Made by a program: the position numbers and the translations under genes. DNA of 64,000 nt. It comes from Peribacillus deserti (GTDB lineage Bacteria > Bacillota > Bacilli > Bacillales > DSM-1321). This document shows, one piece after another, positions 33,234-41,861 of the stretch; within the stretch, counting starts at the first letter, position 1; every line of letters starts with the position of its first letter. The stretch lies in the NCBI RefSeq assembly GCF_016909175.1, contig NZ_JAFBFI010000018.1:39144-103143 (forward strand). Reading direction: 5' to 3'. The notes below the pieces were generated by a model, which saw only the letters and a program-made list of their open reading frames with translations, did no database searches and was not told where the DNA came from.

Positions 33234-33876
33234 GAAGTTTTAGGTTTCTTAAACTATAGGAGCATCAGCTTCCAATACTAAAGAAATCACTCAATTACCG
33301 TGAACTCTTTTATGCAAGAGATTAAATGTTAAAGTAGTGGATGATGCAAAATGTAGAGATATAACGCCAGCTATTCCTTTTGTCAATCCCCCATCTCATC
33401 ACCTCATTTCCAGAATTAAGTATAAGTATAAAAAAACTAGCTTATTCAGTCAAATACTCTAGAAAAATATGAATATACTACATTTATATGGAAGTTTTTT
33501 CCCTGATATTAAGGGTTTTTAAACTAATTTCAAAAAAAATTTAATGAGCAGGGCTGATTTGTAAGGAAACGGCTGAAGGTGCCTTAATAAAAATGGATGG
33601 TGCATATTCAAGCAAAAGCTGAAGTGGCAGTGCTAAAGGGGACTGGAACTAAGATTCTATGCAGTTGTAAAAAAAACGTAATATTTTTTTAACTTGTTTA
33701 ATGAGCATGAGATAGTATAAGGTATAAAGGTATTGCTTTACCAGTCTTTTTACAAGAGGCGCAGTGAGGCAGATCATTACATATTGGAAAAATTTTAATA
33801 AGTTAAGTTTAAATTAAGGAAAGTCTGGGAAAATGTAAGTGGATATAAACACTTAATGGGATTAGAGGTGAGCTTT
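33234..33876. other. Long intergenic region, 643 bp
   Basis: The minus-strand part (33234-33420) is the 5' leader of CNNM gene A. It contains minimal start-stop frames near 33399 that I do not count as genes. The plus-strand part (33700-33876) must contain the promoter of the 56-residue gene; AGTATAAGGTATAAAGGTAT near 33712 is a possible -10 area. No other gene is visible. Confidence 0.4.
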
Positions 33877-34047
33877 TTGAAAAGCGAAATAATCGTCAAG
33901 TTTAAAAATAAGGGTATTAAAATAGAGAAAACTAAGTCAAGAATGGAAGTTTTTAAAAACTTATTTCAAATAGATCCAACTTTACTCGCTTTACCGTCTC
34001 ATTCCACTTCTAATCACATGCCTTACTTAAAAGAAAGAAAACAGTAA
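33877..34047 (+). CDS. 56-residue basic small protein
   Basis: TTG start five bases after AGAGGTGAG; a longer ATG frame seven codons upstream lacks a ribosome site. The product begins MKSEIIVKFKNKGIKIEK, is strongly basic with a beta-prone N-terminal half, and ends in a polar tail. A clear terminator follows, so it is a real monocistronic gene. No family is recognised; a small nucleic-acid-binding role would fit the charge but is speculation. Confidence 0.62.
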   Translation: MKSEIIVKFKNKGIKIEKTKSRMEVFKNLFQIDPTLLALPSHSTSNHMPYLKERKQ

Positions 34048-34060
34048 TTTCTAAGCTTGG

Positions 34061-34088
34061 AAAACACACCGATCAGGGTGTGTTTTTT
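34061..34088 (+). terminator. Terminator of the 56-residue gene
   Basis: AAAACACACC/GGGTGTGTTTT stem, five-base loop, T6. Confidence 0.87.
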
Positions 34089-34271
34089 AATGTTGTCAAA
34101 ATGCCAGGCGGTTAATATGGGGAAGCAAAAATCGAAGTAAAAATGACATCTGAAGTTATAGATTGTCCAAATTTTCAATAAGGTTAGTAATAGTACATAG
34201 GGAGCTTATTTTCAAAAGCAGAGATTTGAGGTATCCTAGTAGTATTGTAAATTATTTTAGAGGGGAATAAT

Positions 34272-34892
34272 ATGAAAGATTTAATTATGCAGCTGTTGAC
34301 GTTTTTTTCTGATCTTGGCTACTTTGGAGTAGCTCTGGGATTAATGATAGAAATTATTCCAAGCGAAATTGTATTAGGGTATGGAGGATATTTAGTCTCC
34401 ATTGGCAGAATCAACTTTATTGGTTCGGTTATTGCTGGTGTAATAGGGGGTACACTTGCTCAACTGTTTTTGTATTGGGCAGGCTATTTTGGCGGAAGGC
34501 CCTTTCTGGAGAAATACGGTAAATACGTATTGATTAACAAACATCATATGGATCTTGCTGAAAAGTGGTTTGAAAATTACGGCGGGGGAGTCATTTTTAG
34601 TGCGCGATTTATTCCGGTAGTTCGGCATGCAATCTCTATTCCTGCAGGAATCGCAAAAATGTCTTTCCTAAAATTCACGGGATATACGGTTGCAGCCATT
34701 ATTCCGTGGACGATCGGTTTTATTTATCTGGGCACAGTGCTTGGTGAAAATTGGGGAAATGTTAAAGAGGAGGCAGCGCCTTTTATTACTCCTTTTATTA
34801 TTGCAGCGATAGTGGGCGGTTTACTTTACTTTTTCTGGAAGAAGAAAAAAAACCCACCGATTACAACTGTCAGAAAGTTTAATAAGAAATAA
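34272..34892 (+). CDS. DedA-family membrane protein
   Basis: Polytopic membrane protein of 206 residues. DedA members such as PetA/UptA-type proteins recycle phospholipid or undecaprenyl-phosphate across the membrane. Family motifs: IEIIPSEIVLGYGGYL (E-x-x-P), GTLAQLFLYWAGYFGGRPFLEKYGK (here in part AGYFGGRPFLEKYGKYV), FSARFIPVVRHAISIPAG with the conserved Arg pair, and PWTIGFIYLG. The C-terminal tail is basic. AGAGGGG precedes ATG. Given ltaS, uppP and several wall hydrolases nearby, a lipid-carrier function fits, but it is family-level inference. Confidence 0.88.
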   Translation: MKDLIMQLLTFFSDLGYFGVALGLMIEIIPSEIVLGYGGYLVSIGRINFIGSVIAGVIGGTLAQLFLYWAGYFGGRPFLEKYGKYVLINKHHMDLAEKWFENYGGGVIFSARFIPVVRHAISIPAGIAKMSFLKFTGYTVAAIIPWTIGFIYLGTVLGENWGNVKEEAAPFITPFIIAAIVGGLLYFFWKKKKNPPITTVRKFNKK

Positions 34893-34901
34893 TCAAAAGG
34901 G

Positions 34902-34934
34902 GGTGTGAAATATAAGTTTCACACCTATTTTTTT
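34902..34934. terminator. Terminator between dedA and CNNM paralogue B
   Basis: GGTGTGAAA/TTTCACACC with a six-base loop, followed by TATTTTTTT; it ends three bases before the stop of the convergent gene. Confidence 0.85.
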
Positions 34935-34936
34935 AC

Positions 34937-36250
34937 TCACTCCCGAGTAGCGGAATCATCAGGCAATTTTGTTACTTCTATATATTTTATTGAGTGTTCT
35001 TCCATTTCAAGGACCCTGAACATATATGATTCCCATTCAATGAAATCCCCAGCCTGCACTTCATATTTTTCGGTAAGCATCCATCCCCCGATTGTATCGA
35101 TATCTTCTTCATTCAGGGTCAATCCTAATAAGTCATTCACTTCTGATAGAAGCACTTTAGAATCAAGAATATAATGGCCATCCTTAATCTTACGGATTTC
35201 TGCTATTTCATCTAAATCAAATTCATCCCGTATTTCTCCGACAATCTCCTCAAGGATATCTTCAACCGTAACAAGGCCTGACGTACCTCCGTATTCATCC
35301 ATTAGAATGGCTAAATGAATCCGGTCTTTTTGCATTTTGACCAGTAAGTCATGTATGGGTATGTTTTCAATAACTCTAATAATCGGCCGCGTATAGGCTT
35401 CTAGAGTCGTTGATAAATCCTTTTGCCTGATCATATCAGAAAAAACTTCCTTAATATTAACCATCCCAATCACATGGTCCTTATCTCCATCCACAATCGG
35501 ATAGCGGGTAAATTGTTCCTCTTTAGCTACTTCTATAAAGTCATCAATAGTGTCGTCTTTCATTAAGCTGACGATCTCAGTCCGCGGAACCATAATTTCC
35601 TTAGCAAGCCTATTGTCAAACTCAAATATTTTATTAACGTATCGATATTCAGATTGATTGATTTCTCCGCTTTTGTAGCTTTCTGATAGAATGATGCGCA
35701 GTTCTTCCTCCGTATGAGCCAGTTCATGTTCAGAACCAGGCTCAAGACCAAATAATCTTGTAAATAATGAGGCCGATTTGTTTAACGTATAGATAAATGG
35801 AAAGGCAATCCGATTAAACCAAATTAACGGTTTTGCAACAGCCAGCACGATACTTTCTGTCTTTTGAATAGCGAACGTTTTAGGTGCCAGCTCTCCGACG
35901 ACTACATGGAAAAAGGTAATAATAAAGAAAGCCAGTATAAAAGAAATGAGGTGAGTAATCTGCGAAGGCAGATTTAATTGATGGAAAATGGGTTCCAGCA
36001 GTTTCTGGAAAGCAGGCTCCCCTAGCCAGCCTAATCCTAGAGAGGTAAGGGTAATGCCTAACTGGCAGGCCGATAAATATTCATCCAAGTCACTTATAAC
36101 CTTCCTGGCAGAAATGGCTCTTTTATTTCCTTCCTCAACGAGCTGGTCGATGCGGGTGGTTCTAATTTTAACGATTGCAAATTCTGAAGCGACGAAGAAT
36201 GCTGTAATTGCGATTAGCAGTACAACCCACAATAAATTCATGAATTCCAA
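34937..36250 (-). CDS. CNNM/CorC-type DUF21-CBS membrane protein (paralogue B)
   Basis: Close paralogue of the gene at 31813, in the same orientation 1.8 kb away. The 437 residues have the same order: DUF21 (VASEFAIVKIRTTRIDQLVE, LTSLGLGWLGEPAF), a CBS pair (VPRTEIVSLMKDDT, AILMDEYGGTSGLVT) and CorC_HlyC. Long stretches around the CBS region are nearly identical to paralogue A, indicating duplication or gene conversion. The TTG start is preceded by TTAAGGGA, which lies in a predicted hairpin. Presumed role: divalent-cation (Mg2+/Co2+) efflux or homeostasis. The two copies probably differ in expression or partner. Confidence 0.87.
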   Translation of the reverse strand: MEFMNLLWVVLLIAITAFFVASEFAIVKIRTTRIDQLVEEGNKRAISARKVISDLDEYLSACQLGITLTSLGLGWLGEPAFQKLLEPIFHQLNLPSQITHLISFILAFFIITFFHVVVGELAPKTFAIQKTESIVLAVAKPLIWFNRIAFPFIYTLNKSASLFTRLFGLEPGSEHELAHTEEELRIILSESYKSGEINQSEYRYVNKIFEFDNRLAKEIMVPRTEIVSLMKDDTIDDFIEVAKEEQFTRYPIVDGDKDHVIGMVNIKEVFSDMIRQKDLSTTLEAYTRPIIRVIENIPIHDLLVKMQKDRIHLAILMDEYGGTSGLVTVEDILEEIVGEIRDEFDLDEIAEIRKIKDGHYILDSKVLLSEVNDLLGLTLNEEDIDTIGGWMLTEKYEVQAGDFIEWESYMFRVLEMEEHSIKYIEVTKLPDDSATRE

Positions 36251-36255
36251 GTAAA

Positions 36256-36316
36256 TCCCTTAACTCGCAATTACGGGTTAAGGAGTCACCTCCCGCATGT
36301 TCCCTAAGGGACATGA
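36256..36316 (-). promoter_or_regulatory. SD/anti-SD switch leader of CNNM paralogue B
   Basis: On the minus strand: a CATGTCCC/GGGAACATG hairpin, then GGGAGGTGACTCC, then TTAAC, a 12-base gap, and GTTAAGGGA (ribosome site) before TTG. CTCCTTAAC can pair with the upstream GGAG or with the downstream GTTAAGG (7 bp perfect plus G-U), so the ribosome site can be hidden or freed. This is the same logic as in front of paralogue A with different primary sequence. Confidence 0.55.
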
Positions 36317-36592
36317 ATAATAAAATATATAGTATAAGAAAAAATTTTCCCCTAAAAGCAGTTATTTTACAAGTTATATACTCACGTAACAGCCGCTTCA
36401 AACCCTTTAAATGTTATGAATAAATAGGAGCAGAGCTTCTTCATATCAAAAGCGGAGCGGTAATGGGCTTTGTCGGTATGTACAATACAAAAGGGAATCT
36501 TTAATTCATTCCAGTTGTTCAACCCTTTTATTATTGTTCTATATTATCCATGGTACTATTACAAAAGCGATTATCTTTATGATATTTTTCTC
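36317..36592. other. Intergenic between CNNM B promoter and TPP leader
   Basis: This A+T-rich region must hold the CNNM B promoter on the minus strand. TATACTATATAT near 36330 could supply a -10. No ORF with a ribosome site is visible. Confidence 0.35.
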
Positions 36593-36621
36593 TTGTTAAA
36601 CAGGCTGAAAGGTTGTATATT
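36593..36621 (+). promoter_or_regulatory. Promoter of the thiT leader
   Basis: TTGTTA, 17 bp, TATATT; start about 20 bases before the riboswitch P1 helix. Confidence 0.65.
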
Positions 36622-36649
36622 TTAAATGATAAAACTAAATAAAATTTTT

Positions 36650-36734
36650 CCACAAGGGGAGCCTAAAGGCTGAGAGTGAACGAAAGAGTTCTGACCCTAT
36701 GAACCTGTTAGTTAGTGCTAGCGTAGGGATGTGG
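36650..36734 (+). ncRNA. TPP riboswitch (THI-box)
   Basis: The conserved blocks are all present and in order: closing helix CCACA/TGTGG, GGGGAGCC, GGCTGAGA, GACCCTATGAACCTG, and the GTTAGTGCTAGCGTAGGGA end. Binding of thiamine pyrophosphate is expected to promote the terminator at 36748 and switch thiT off. Confidence 0.95.
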
Positions 36735-36747
36735 TTATAGGATAAAG

Positions 36748-36788
36748 CAATTTGTGGGGAATCCTTAACCTTTCGCGAATTGTTTTTT
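36748..36788 (+). terminator. Riboswitch-controlled terminator
   Basis: CAATTTGTG pairs with CGCGAATTG (two G-U pairs) and is followed by TTTTTT. It lies between the TPP aptamer and thiT. Confidence 0.7.
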
Positions 36789-36851
36789 ATTTTGCTCTGA
36801 AACACTGTTCATATGGCTTTAAGCTCCTCTTTAAAAAAAGGAGGAAAAGAT

Positions 36852-37436
36852 ATGAAAAACGGAAATGTATTAATGATGGTAGAAGTGGCTGTATTTGCAG
36901 CACTGGCACTCTTGCTGGATATGGTGTCACAGTTTATTTTCTCAAGAATCTGGCCGCAGGGAGGATCCATTTCAATCGCGATGGTCCCTGTATTTATAAT
37001 GGCATTCAGATGGGGAATAAAGGGCGGTCTCCTTTCTGGCTTATTGCTTGGATTGCTGCAGATTGTAACGGGCTTTGCCTCTATCGCACACCCTGTACAA
37101 GGGTTTCTCGACTATCCACTTGCATTTACGCTTGTTGGCATCGCAGGTGTTTTTGCGGGCGGAATTCAAAATAGCTTTCTTAAAGGAAATAGAAAGAAAT
37201 CATATATTTTAATGACATTGGGAATATTTGCAGGATCTTTTTTAAGGTTCTTATGCCATTTTGCATCTGGAATTGTCTTTTTCGGATCATATGCTCCGGA
37301 GGGACAGCCTGTTGCCTTGTATTCTCTTGTTTACAACGGAACATACATGGCTATCAGTTTTATCCTTTCTGCAATAATAGCGGTTTTATTATATTCCACT
37401 GCCCATCGAACATTATTTAAAAAAGCATTAACATAA
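36852..37436 (+). CDS. thiT: Thiamine ECF transporter S component ThiT
   Basis: This is the thiamine-binding membrane subunit that joins the shared EcfAA'T module. The 194 residues have six helices. Typical segments: VAVFAALALLLDMVSQF at the N-terminus, WPQGGSISIAMVPVFIMAFR, GFASIAHPVQGFLDYPLAF (substrate loop), and the late HFASGIVFF. I start at the ATG after AAAGGAGG; the longer frame adds 13 residues that overlap the ribosome site. It is controlled by the TPP riboswitch, which confirms the substrate. Formerly called YuaJ in B. subtilis. Confidence 0.95.
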   Translation: MKNGNVLMMVEVAVFAALALLLDMVSQFIFSRIWPQGGSISIAMVPVFIMAFRWGIKGGLLSGLLLGLLQIVTGFASIAHPVQGFLDYPLAFTLVGIAGVFAGGIQNSFLKGNRKKSYILMTLGIFAGSFLRFLCHFASGIVFFGSYAPEGQPVALYSLVYNGTYMAISFILSAIIAVLLYSTAHRTLFKKALT

Positions 37437-37477
37437 AAACAAAGCCTGGCGTCTAGAATGGACGACAGGCTTTGTTT
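37437..37477. terminator. Terminator shared by thiT and the usp gene
   Basis: AAACAAAGCCTG-x-CGTC/GACG-x-CAGGCTTTGTTT stem, seven-base loop. Symmetric, so usable from both sides. Confidence 0.8.
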
Positions 37478-37529
37478 CATTTAATGTCAGAAAAGAGTAT
37501 CCTGCCCAGCTATCGGCAGCAGTAGTATT

Positions 37530-38051
37530 CTACATTCCTTTTGCGATAAGAACTGAACAAGGGGCATCCTTAACAATTCCTTCGCTGACGCTGCCAGCAA
37601 AGAACTTCTTTAATGGGCTCTTTCCGCTGCTCCCCACTACGAGTAAATCTACGTTATTTTCTTCTGCATATCGGCAGATGCTTTCTGAAGGATTGCCGTC
37701 TAGTACTTCAAGCCTGGCATCTGCCAATGCAGGTCCGAGTGTTTCTTTTACTGTTGTTTCTGTTTCCGTAATTGGGTCGCTTATTTCGGGATTATATGGC
37801 TGAAAACCGGAATTTTCAAAGCTGATTGGCGGTGTAACAACCGGCTGCATCTGTGTAGGATCTACATATACATTTTCCCTTCCCATTGCAAAGGCTCCCT
37901 CAGATGAAGAACGGGCGCTTCCGTCATAGACATGAAGAACAGTTAAGCTTGTTTCTGGATTAGCTTTCTTAAGGCCGGCGGCTATCTTTACAGCCTCTTT
38001 TCCTTCATTGGTCCCGTCATATGCTACTGCGATATGCCTGAATAAATTCAT
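37530..38051 (-). CDS. Universal stress protein (UspA family)
   Basis: Soluble nucleotide-binding protein of 173 residues. It keeps the UspA fold signatures: HIAVAYDGTNEGKEAV at the first strand, and the ATP-binding motif G-x2-G-x9-G-S in VGSSGKSPLKKFFAGSVSE. An insertion of about 35 residues (~55-90, rich in Pro, Gln and Ser) makes it longer than the usual ~145. The chosen ATG has AGGAG eight bases upstream. No neighbouring gene suggests a pathway; a role in starvation or stress survival is inferred from the family. Confidence 0.88.
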   Translation of the reverse strand: MNLFRHIAVAYDGTNEGKEAVKIAAGLKKANPETSLTVLHVYDGSARSSSEGAFAMGRENVYVDPTQMQPVVTPPISFENSGFQPYNPEISDPITETETTVKETLGPALADARLEVLDGNPSESICRYAEENNVDLLVVGSSGKSPLKKFFAGSVSEGIVKDAPCSVLIAKGM

Positions 38052-38247
38052 ATCCTTCTCTCCTCTCATCCTTTTATTTCTAGATTGGAAATTACTAATT
38101 ATATACCCAAAAAAGAGAACAATTTATCAAAATCAGATTATTGTCTAAAAAAAAGTAATAATTCTAACTTTTTGTCGAAAAATATGCCTAAAGTCCAATG
38201 TTTAATTTTGGAGAGTGTCATATGATTGTTTAAAAGAGGTGATTTGG

Positions 38248-38436
38248 ATGCGGAATTTTGATCATAATCCAAGAAAGCACCCGACCATAACCCGCTGCTT
38301 ACAACATCTTTCTGTTTTAGGTGCTGATGAAAAAACTAAGCAAATAGTGTATATGTATATGGAGTCTCTATATCGAGACCTTGCACCTAAGTCCATCCCA
38401 GCCGATGACAGAAATCTTTACATATCGAAACCATAG
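38248..38436 (+). CDS. 62-residue small protein of unknown function
   Basis: ATG with AGAGGTGAT four bases upstream; a longer frame 11 codons earlier overlaps the ribosome site. The product (RNFDHNPRKHPTITRCLQHL...) is mildly basic, predicted largely helical, and has one Cys and no membrane segment. A terminator directly follows. It could be a small regulatory or spore-related protein; no family is recognised. Confidence 0.65.
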   Translation: MRNFDHNPRKHPTITRCLQHLSVLGADEKTKQIVYMYMESLYRDLAPKSIPADDRNLYISKP

Positions 38437-38437
38437 A

Positions 38438-38472
38438 AAAGCAATTAACGATTCGCGTTATTGCTTTTTTTT
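38438..38472 (+). terminator. Terminator of the 62-residue gene
   Basis: AAAGCAATAACG-like arms (AAGCAAT-TAACG / CGTTA-TTGCTTT) followed by T8. Confidence 0.82.
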
Positions 38473-38653
38473 ATTGTCTGTTTACAAGATTTGAGCAATC
38501 AAGAAAGGATACATTAAAAAAAACAGGGAAAAATTTCATTGAGAACCAATCATATTAGGTGTGATTCTTAATAAAGGCGGGTATAGAATATCAATGATTT
38601 TACTTATTACATATAAATCTGAAGGTATTTCTTTTCATTAATGGAGGAGTTTT

Positions 38654-41110
38654 ATGAAGGGTTTTCTAAATTTTTTTTCAAAAGGCTTTCAGCAGCTGAA
38701 TCCCAAAAAATTCTTTCAAATGGCCGCAGTGATTTCATCTGCAGCAGCGCTGTCTGTAGCAGGATTTTTTCATTTTATGGATCCAGACGCGGATATCAGC
38801 AACTTAAAGAATAAGATGTATCAGCCCACATTGATTTATGACCAAAATGATAAATTGGCCAGCAAAGTGACAGCAAATAAAATTGAAACAATACCCATCT
38901 CTCAAGTCCCTGAACATGTGAAAAATGCAGTAGTGGCAATCGAAGACCATCGCTTCTATGAACATAACGGTGTGGATTACCAGGGAATATTTCGAGCTGC
39001 CGTTTCGAATGTAAAAGCGGGTAGAGTTGTTCAGGGAGGCAGCACTTTAACTCAGCAATTAACCAAGAATGCCCTCTTAAATTCAGATCGCACTTATAAA
39101 CGTAAATTTAAAGAATACTTTTTAGCTAAAGAGGTCGAAAAGAAATTTTCTAAAGATGAAATATTGGAAATGTATTTAAACCAAATATATTTCGGCCATG
39201 GAGCATGGGGAATTAAAAGGGCTTCCCAGATCTACTTCGGTAAAGAGGTTAAACAATTAACGGCTGCCGAAGGTGCATTGCTTGCGGGTATAGTAAAGGC
39301 GCCTAGCCAAATGGATCCTTTTGTGAATAAGGATAGAGCTATAGAAAGGCGAAATATAGTTCTTAGTGAAATGGTAAAATACAAATTTATTTCTAAGGAA
39401 GTTTTTAATGAAGCTAAAGATCAAGAGCTGGCTCTTAATACAGACAATAAAGAAGATCCACTAAAAGGTAAATATCCACATTTTGTAGATGCTGTATTTG
39501 AAGAAGCGGTAAAGAAATATAAATTGGATCAGGATAAACTTCTAACAGGCGGTTATCGCATATATACTACGCTAGATCAGGATATGCAGAAAGCGGCCGA
39601 AGAGGTTTATCAGAATGATTCTCTGTTTCCTGAAGGCAGCAACGGAAAACTCGTCCAAAGCGGCGCGGTTCTTATTGATCCAAAAACAGGCGGCATTAAT
39701 GCCCTTGTAGGAGGGAGGGGAGAGCATACCTTCAGAGGCTATAACCGTGCTACACAATTAAAAACTCAGCCAGGTTCTACAATGAAGCCTCTAGCGGTAT
39801 ATACTCCTGCACTTGAAAATGGATATAACCTATCAGATGAATTAAAAGATGAAAAAATGAATTTTGGAAATTATGAGCCCTCCAACTACAATGATGAATA
39901 TAAAGGCGAAGTACCCATGTATGAAGCTTTGATGAAGTCACTTAATGTGCCGGCTGTCTGGCTGTTAAATGAAATAGGAATCAGCAAAGGAATGGAATCT
40001 GTAAAAAAATTTGGTATCCCTTTAACAGAGGAAGACAGAAGATTGGGGCTCGCTTTAGGAGCGCATACAAATGGAGTATCCCCAGTTGAAATGGCAGAAG
40101 CCTATTCTGCTTTTCCTAATAATGGGGAAAGAATCGACTCGCATTCCATAATTAAGATAGTCGATGCAGAAGGAAACGAGATAGCAAAATGGAAAGAAGT
40201 CAAAACGAAAGTAACAGAGAAGGCAATTGCAAACAAAATGACATCTATGCTGATGGGTGTTGTTGAACAGGGGACAGGCCAGGCCGCAGCGGTTGATGGA
40301 TGGGAAATCGCAGGGAAGACTGGCTCAACGCAGGTTCCTATAGATGGAATAGATGGCGTGAAAGACCAATGGTTTGTTGGATATTCCCCCGTCCTGGCAG
40401 GTGCTGTTTGGCTTGGATATGACAAAACCGACGAGAACCATTATTTAACTACTACGAGCAGTGAAGGTGCTGCTCCCTTATTTAAAGAATTGATGAGCAA
40501 AGCGCTGCAGCATAAACAGCATGAATCCTTCGATGTAAAGAGTATTGAAACTTATATGAAAGAGGAAAGAGAAAGGGCAAGAGAACAATTCTGGAAAGAT
40601 CAAAAGCAGCGTCTTAAAGATAATTGGAAAAAATGGACTGAACCATTTTCACAGGACAAAAAGGATGAAGAACAGCCCATAGAATCACAGGATACCAACA
40701 GTGTTCCACAAGATCAAAATGAATCAAATGAGATGCCTGCCGAACCGGAGGCCCAGCAGCAGGAACAGAATACTGAGGAAACAACAGAAATTCCAAAAAA
40801 TGATGCACCTTCAAATCCTGGAACACAAGGAGAATCTGGCGGGGCTGAAAATGAAACACCTGCTCCACCTGTTACACCAGAAAATCCGCCTCCGGGAGAT
40901 TCTAATCCCGACAAGCCGGAGCCTGATAAACCAGAGCCAGAAGATCCAGAACCTGAAGATCCGGAACCGGACACTCCGGATAAGCCAGAACCGGAAGATC
41001 CAGGAAATCCAGATGAGCCAAAACCAGAGGAGCCCCAGGCTAAAAAACAAGCTGTAAAAGAAACAAAAGTAAAGGAACAAAAAACAGAACGGAAAGATGA
41101 GATCAATTGA
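38654..41110 (+). CDS. Class A penicillin-binding protein (PBP1A family)
   Basis: Bifunctional peptidoglycan synthase anchored by one N-terminal helix (~22-42). The 818 residues contain a GT51 glycosyltransferase (~65-240) with catalytic Glu97 in EDHRFYEHNG and GGSTLTQQLTKN. The transpeptidase (~320-620) has the Ser375 nucleophile in PGSTMK, SLN (KSLNVPAVW) and K555TGS. The last ~160 residues are a Glu/Pro-rich low-complexity tail made of repeats such as PDKPEPEDPEP, ending in a basic segment. GGAGGAG precedes ATG. It is closest in layout to PonA-type PBP1, though shorter than the 914-residue B. subtilis PonA, and no recU lies beside it. The product may therefore be an accessory class A PBP. 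Confidence 0.93.
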   Translation: MKGFLNFFSKGFQQLNPKKFFQMAAVISSAAALSVAGFFHFMDPDADISNLKNKMYQPTLIYDQNDKLASKVTANKIETIPISQVPEHVKNAVVAIEDHRFYEHNGVDYQGIFRAAVSNVKAGRVVQGGSTLTQQLTKNALLNSDRTYKRKFKEYFLAKEVEKKFSKDEILEMYLNQIYFGHGAWGIKRASQIYFGKEVKQLTAAEGALLAGIVKAPSQMDPFVNKDRAIERRNIVLSEMVKYKFISKEVFNEAKDQELALNTDNKEDPLKGKYPHFVDAVFEEAVKKYKLDQDKLLTGGYRIYTTLDQDMQKAAEEVYQNDSLFPEGSNGKLVQSGAVLIDPKTGGINALVGGRGEHTFRGYNRATQLKTQPGSTMKPLAVYTPALENGYNLSDELKDEKMNFGNYEPSNYNDEYKGEVPMYEALMKSLNVPAVWLLNEIGISKGMESVKKFGIPLTEEDRRLGLALGAHTNGVSPVEMAEAYSAFPNNGERIDSHSIIKIVDAEGNEIAKWKEVKTKVTEKAIANKMTSMLMGVVEQGTGQAAAVDGWEIAGKTGSTQVPIDGIDGVKDQWFVGYSPVLAGAVWLGYDKTDENHYLTTTSSEGAAPLFKELMSKALQHKQHESFDVKSIETYMKEERERAREQFWKDQKQRLKDNWKKWTEPFSQDKKDEEQPIESQDTNSVPQDQNESNEMPAEPEAQQQEQNTEETTEIPKNDAPSNPGTQGESGGAENETPAPPVTPENPPPGDSNPDKPEPDKPEPEDPEPEDPEPDTPDKPEPEDPGNPDEPKPEEPQAKKQAVKETKVKEQKTERKDEIN

Positions 41111-41130
41111 AAGAAAAATGAGTGAAAAAA

Positions 41131-41168
41131 ATGGACCGTCTCTTAGGTAAACAAGAGACGGTCCATTT
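41131..41168 (+). terminator. Terminator of the class A PBP gene
   Basis: ATGGACCGTCTCTT/AAGAGACGGTCCAT perfect 14-bp stem, eight-base loop, TTTTT. Confidence 0.9.
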
Positions 41169-41254
41169 TTAATGTATAAAATAATGTCCTGTCGCAGAAA
41201 GTGTAATCATATTGCGCTTAAGATAAAGGGTGCATCCGTGAAAATTTGGTTTTT

Positions 41255-41422
41255 GCGCGAAGGAATCCCATTATCGCGCAAAGAAGCGGAATAATCGCGC
41301 GAAGGCACCCCATTATCGCGCAAAGAACCGGAATAATAGCGCGAAGGAGCCTCATTATCGCGCATAGAAGCCGAATAATCGCGCGAAGTGGCAGAAGTTC
41401 CCGCATAGAGGAGCTTCATTAG
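41255..41422. repeat. Tandem 42-bp repeat built of two 21-bp halves
   Basis: Units begin at 41255, 41297 and 41339, with a degenerate fourth at 41381. Each has the form GCGCGAAGG...CATTATC + GCGCAAAGAAGC-GGAATAATC. GCGC recurs every 21 bp, two helical turns. On the minus strand this creates artificial open frames with 14-residue repeats. It lies between the PBP terminator and two tiny minus-strand genes. Similar 21-bp-period repeats occur scattered in Bacillus genomes (recollection). Confidence 0.85.
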
Positions 41423-41685
41423 CAATCTTAAAATAAAGAATAAATCCAGAGCTGCCAATTCATCTAAGAACCGGGGGAGTATGATCAGCTAAGGTATTTA
41501 TTTCCCGGATACAGGATTCCCCGATAAGTAGCCGCGCTGCTGCACAGAAATAGGGTTGTACGAAGGGGAAATTGAAGGCTACCAGTGAACGTGCAGAAAG
41601 AAGCCAGCCGTATACCGTTCACATCATTACTAAAGAGAAGGGATGCTTTTGATTGTTTCGAGCCGATCTTTTGCCTCGAAGTCCG
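41423..41685. other. Intergenic stretch, no gene recognised
   Basis: Open frames on both strands here lack ribosome sites. The plus-strand frame at 41585 runs into the terminator and antisense to two small genes, so it is rejected. Confidence 0.4.
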
Positions 41686-41722
41686 CAAAAAACCCCCGGC
41701 CTATACATGGCAAGGGGGTTTA
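41686..41722 (-). terminator. Terminator of the tiny membrane-peptide genes
   Basis: On the minus strand AAACCCCCTTGCC / GGCCGGGGGTTTTTT; the T tract is on this strand. It overlaps the stop of the 37-residue gene. Confidence 0.82.
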
Positions 41723-41833
41723 AAGGATAAAGTTATAAATCAGCCAGATTATACCAAATATTATAATGAGGTATGCTGAATATTTAATGAGTGCTGCTTT
41801 TGGGTTAGCGTTCGTTGCTTTGTTTTCAGCCAA
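41720..41833 (-). CDS. 37-residue single-helix membrane protein
   Basis: TTG start behind AAAAGGCGTGA. The product has a polar Asn/Ala/Lys-rich head (MAENKATNANPKAALIKY) and one C-terminal membrane helix (LIIIFGIIWLIYNFIL). It ends inside a good terminator, supporting a real transcript from this strand. It lies 28 bp behind another tiny membrane gene, so they form an operon. Tail-anchored membrane micro-proteins of this type are common in Bacillus; no family recognised. Confidence 0.62.
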   Translation of the reverse strand: MAENKATNANPKAALIKYSAYLIIIFGIIWLIYNFIL

Positions 41834-41861
41834 AGTATCACGCCTTTTACATAATGTAGGA

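Noticed and set aside
33392..33399. Possible upstream ORF in the CNNM A leader on the minus strand
   Set aside because: One reading gives three codons and the other has zero spacing to GAGGTG; neither is convincing as a leader peptide.
40714..41106. Minus-strand open frame rich in Gly/Ser
   Set aside because: It is the antisense of the Glu/Pro-rich tail of the PBP gene; the simple-sequence coding explains the open frame.
41255..41422. Possible CRISPR array
   Set aside because: The units are contiguous and degenerate with no unique spacers of constant length, and no cas genes are near.
41207..41458. Minus-strand open frames with 14-residue repeats
   Set aside because: They are translations of the 42-bp DNA repeat, open in several frames, with no ribosome site.
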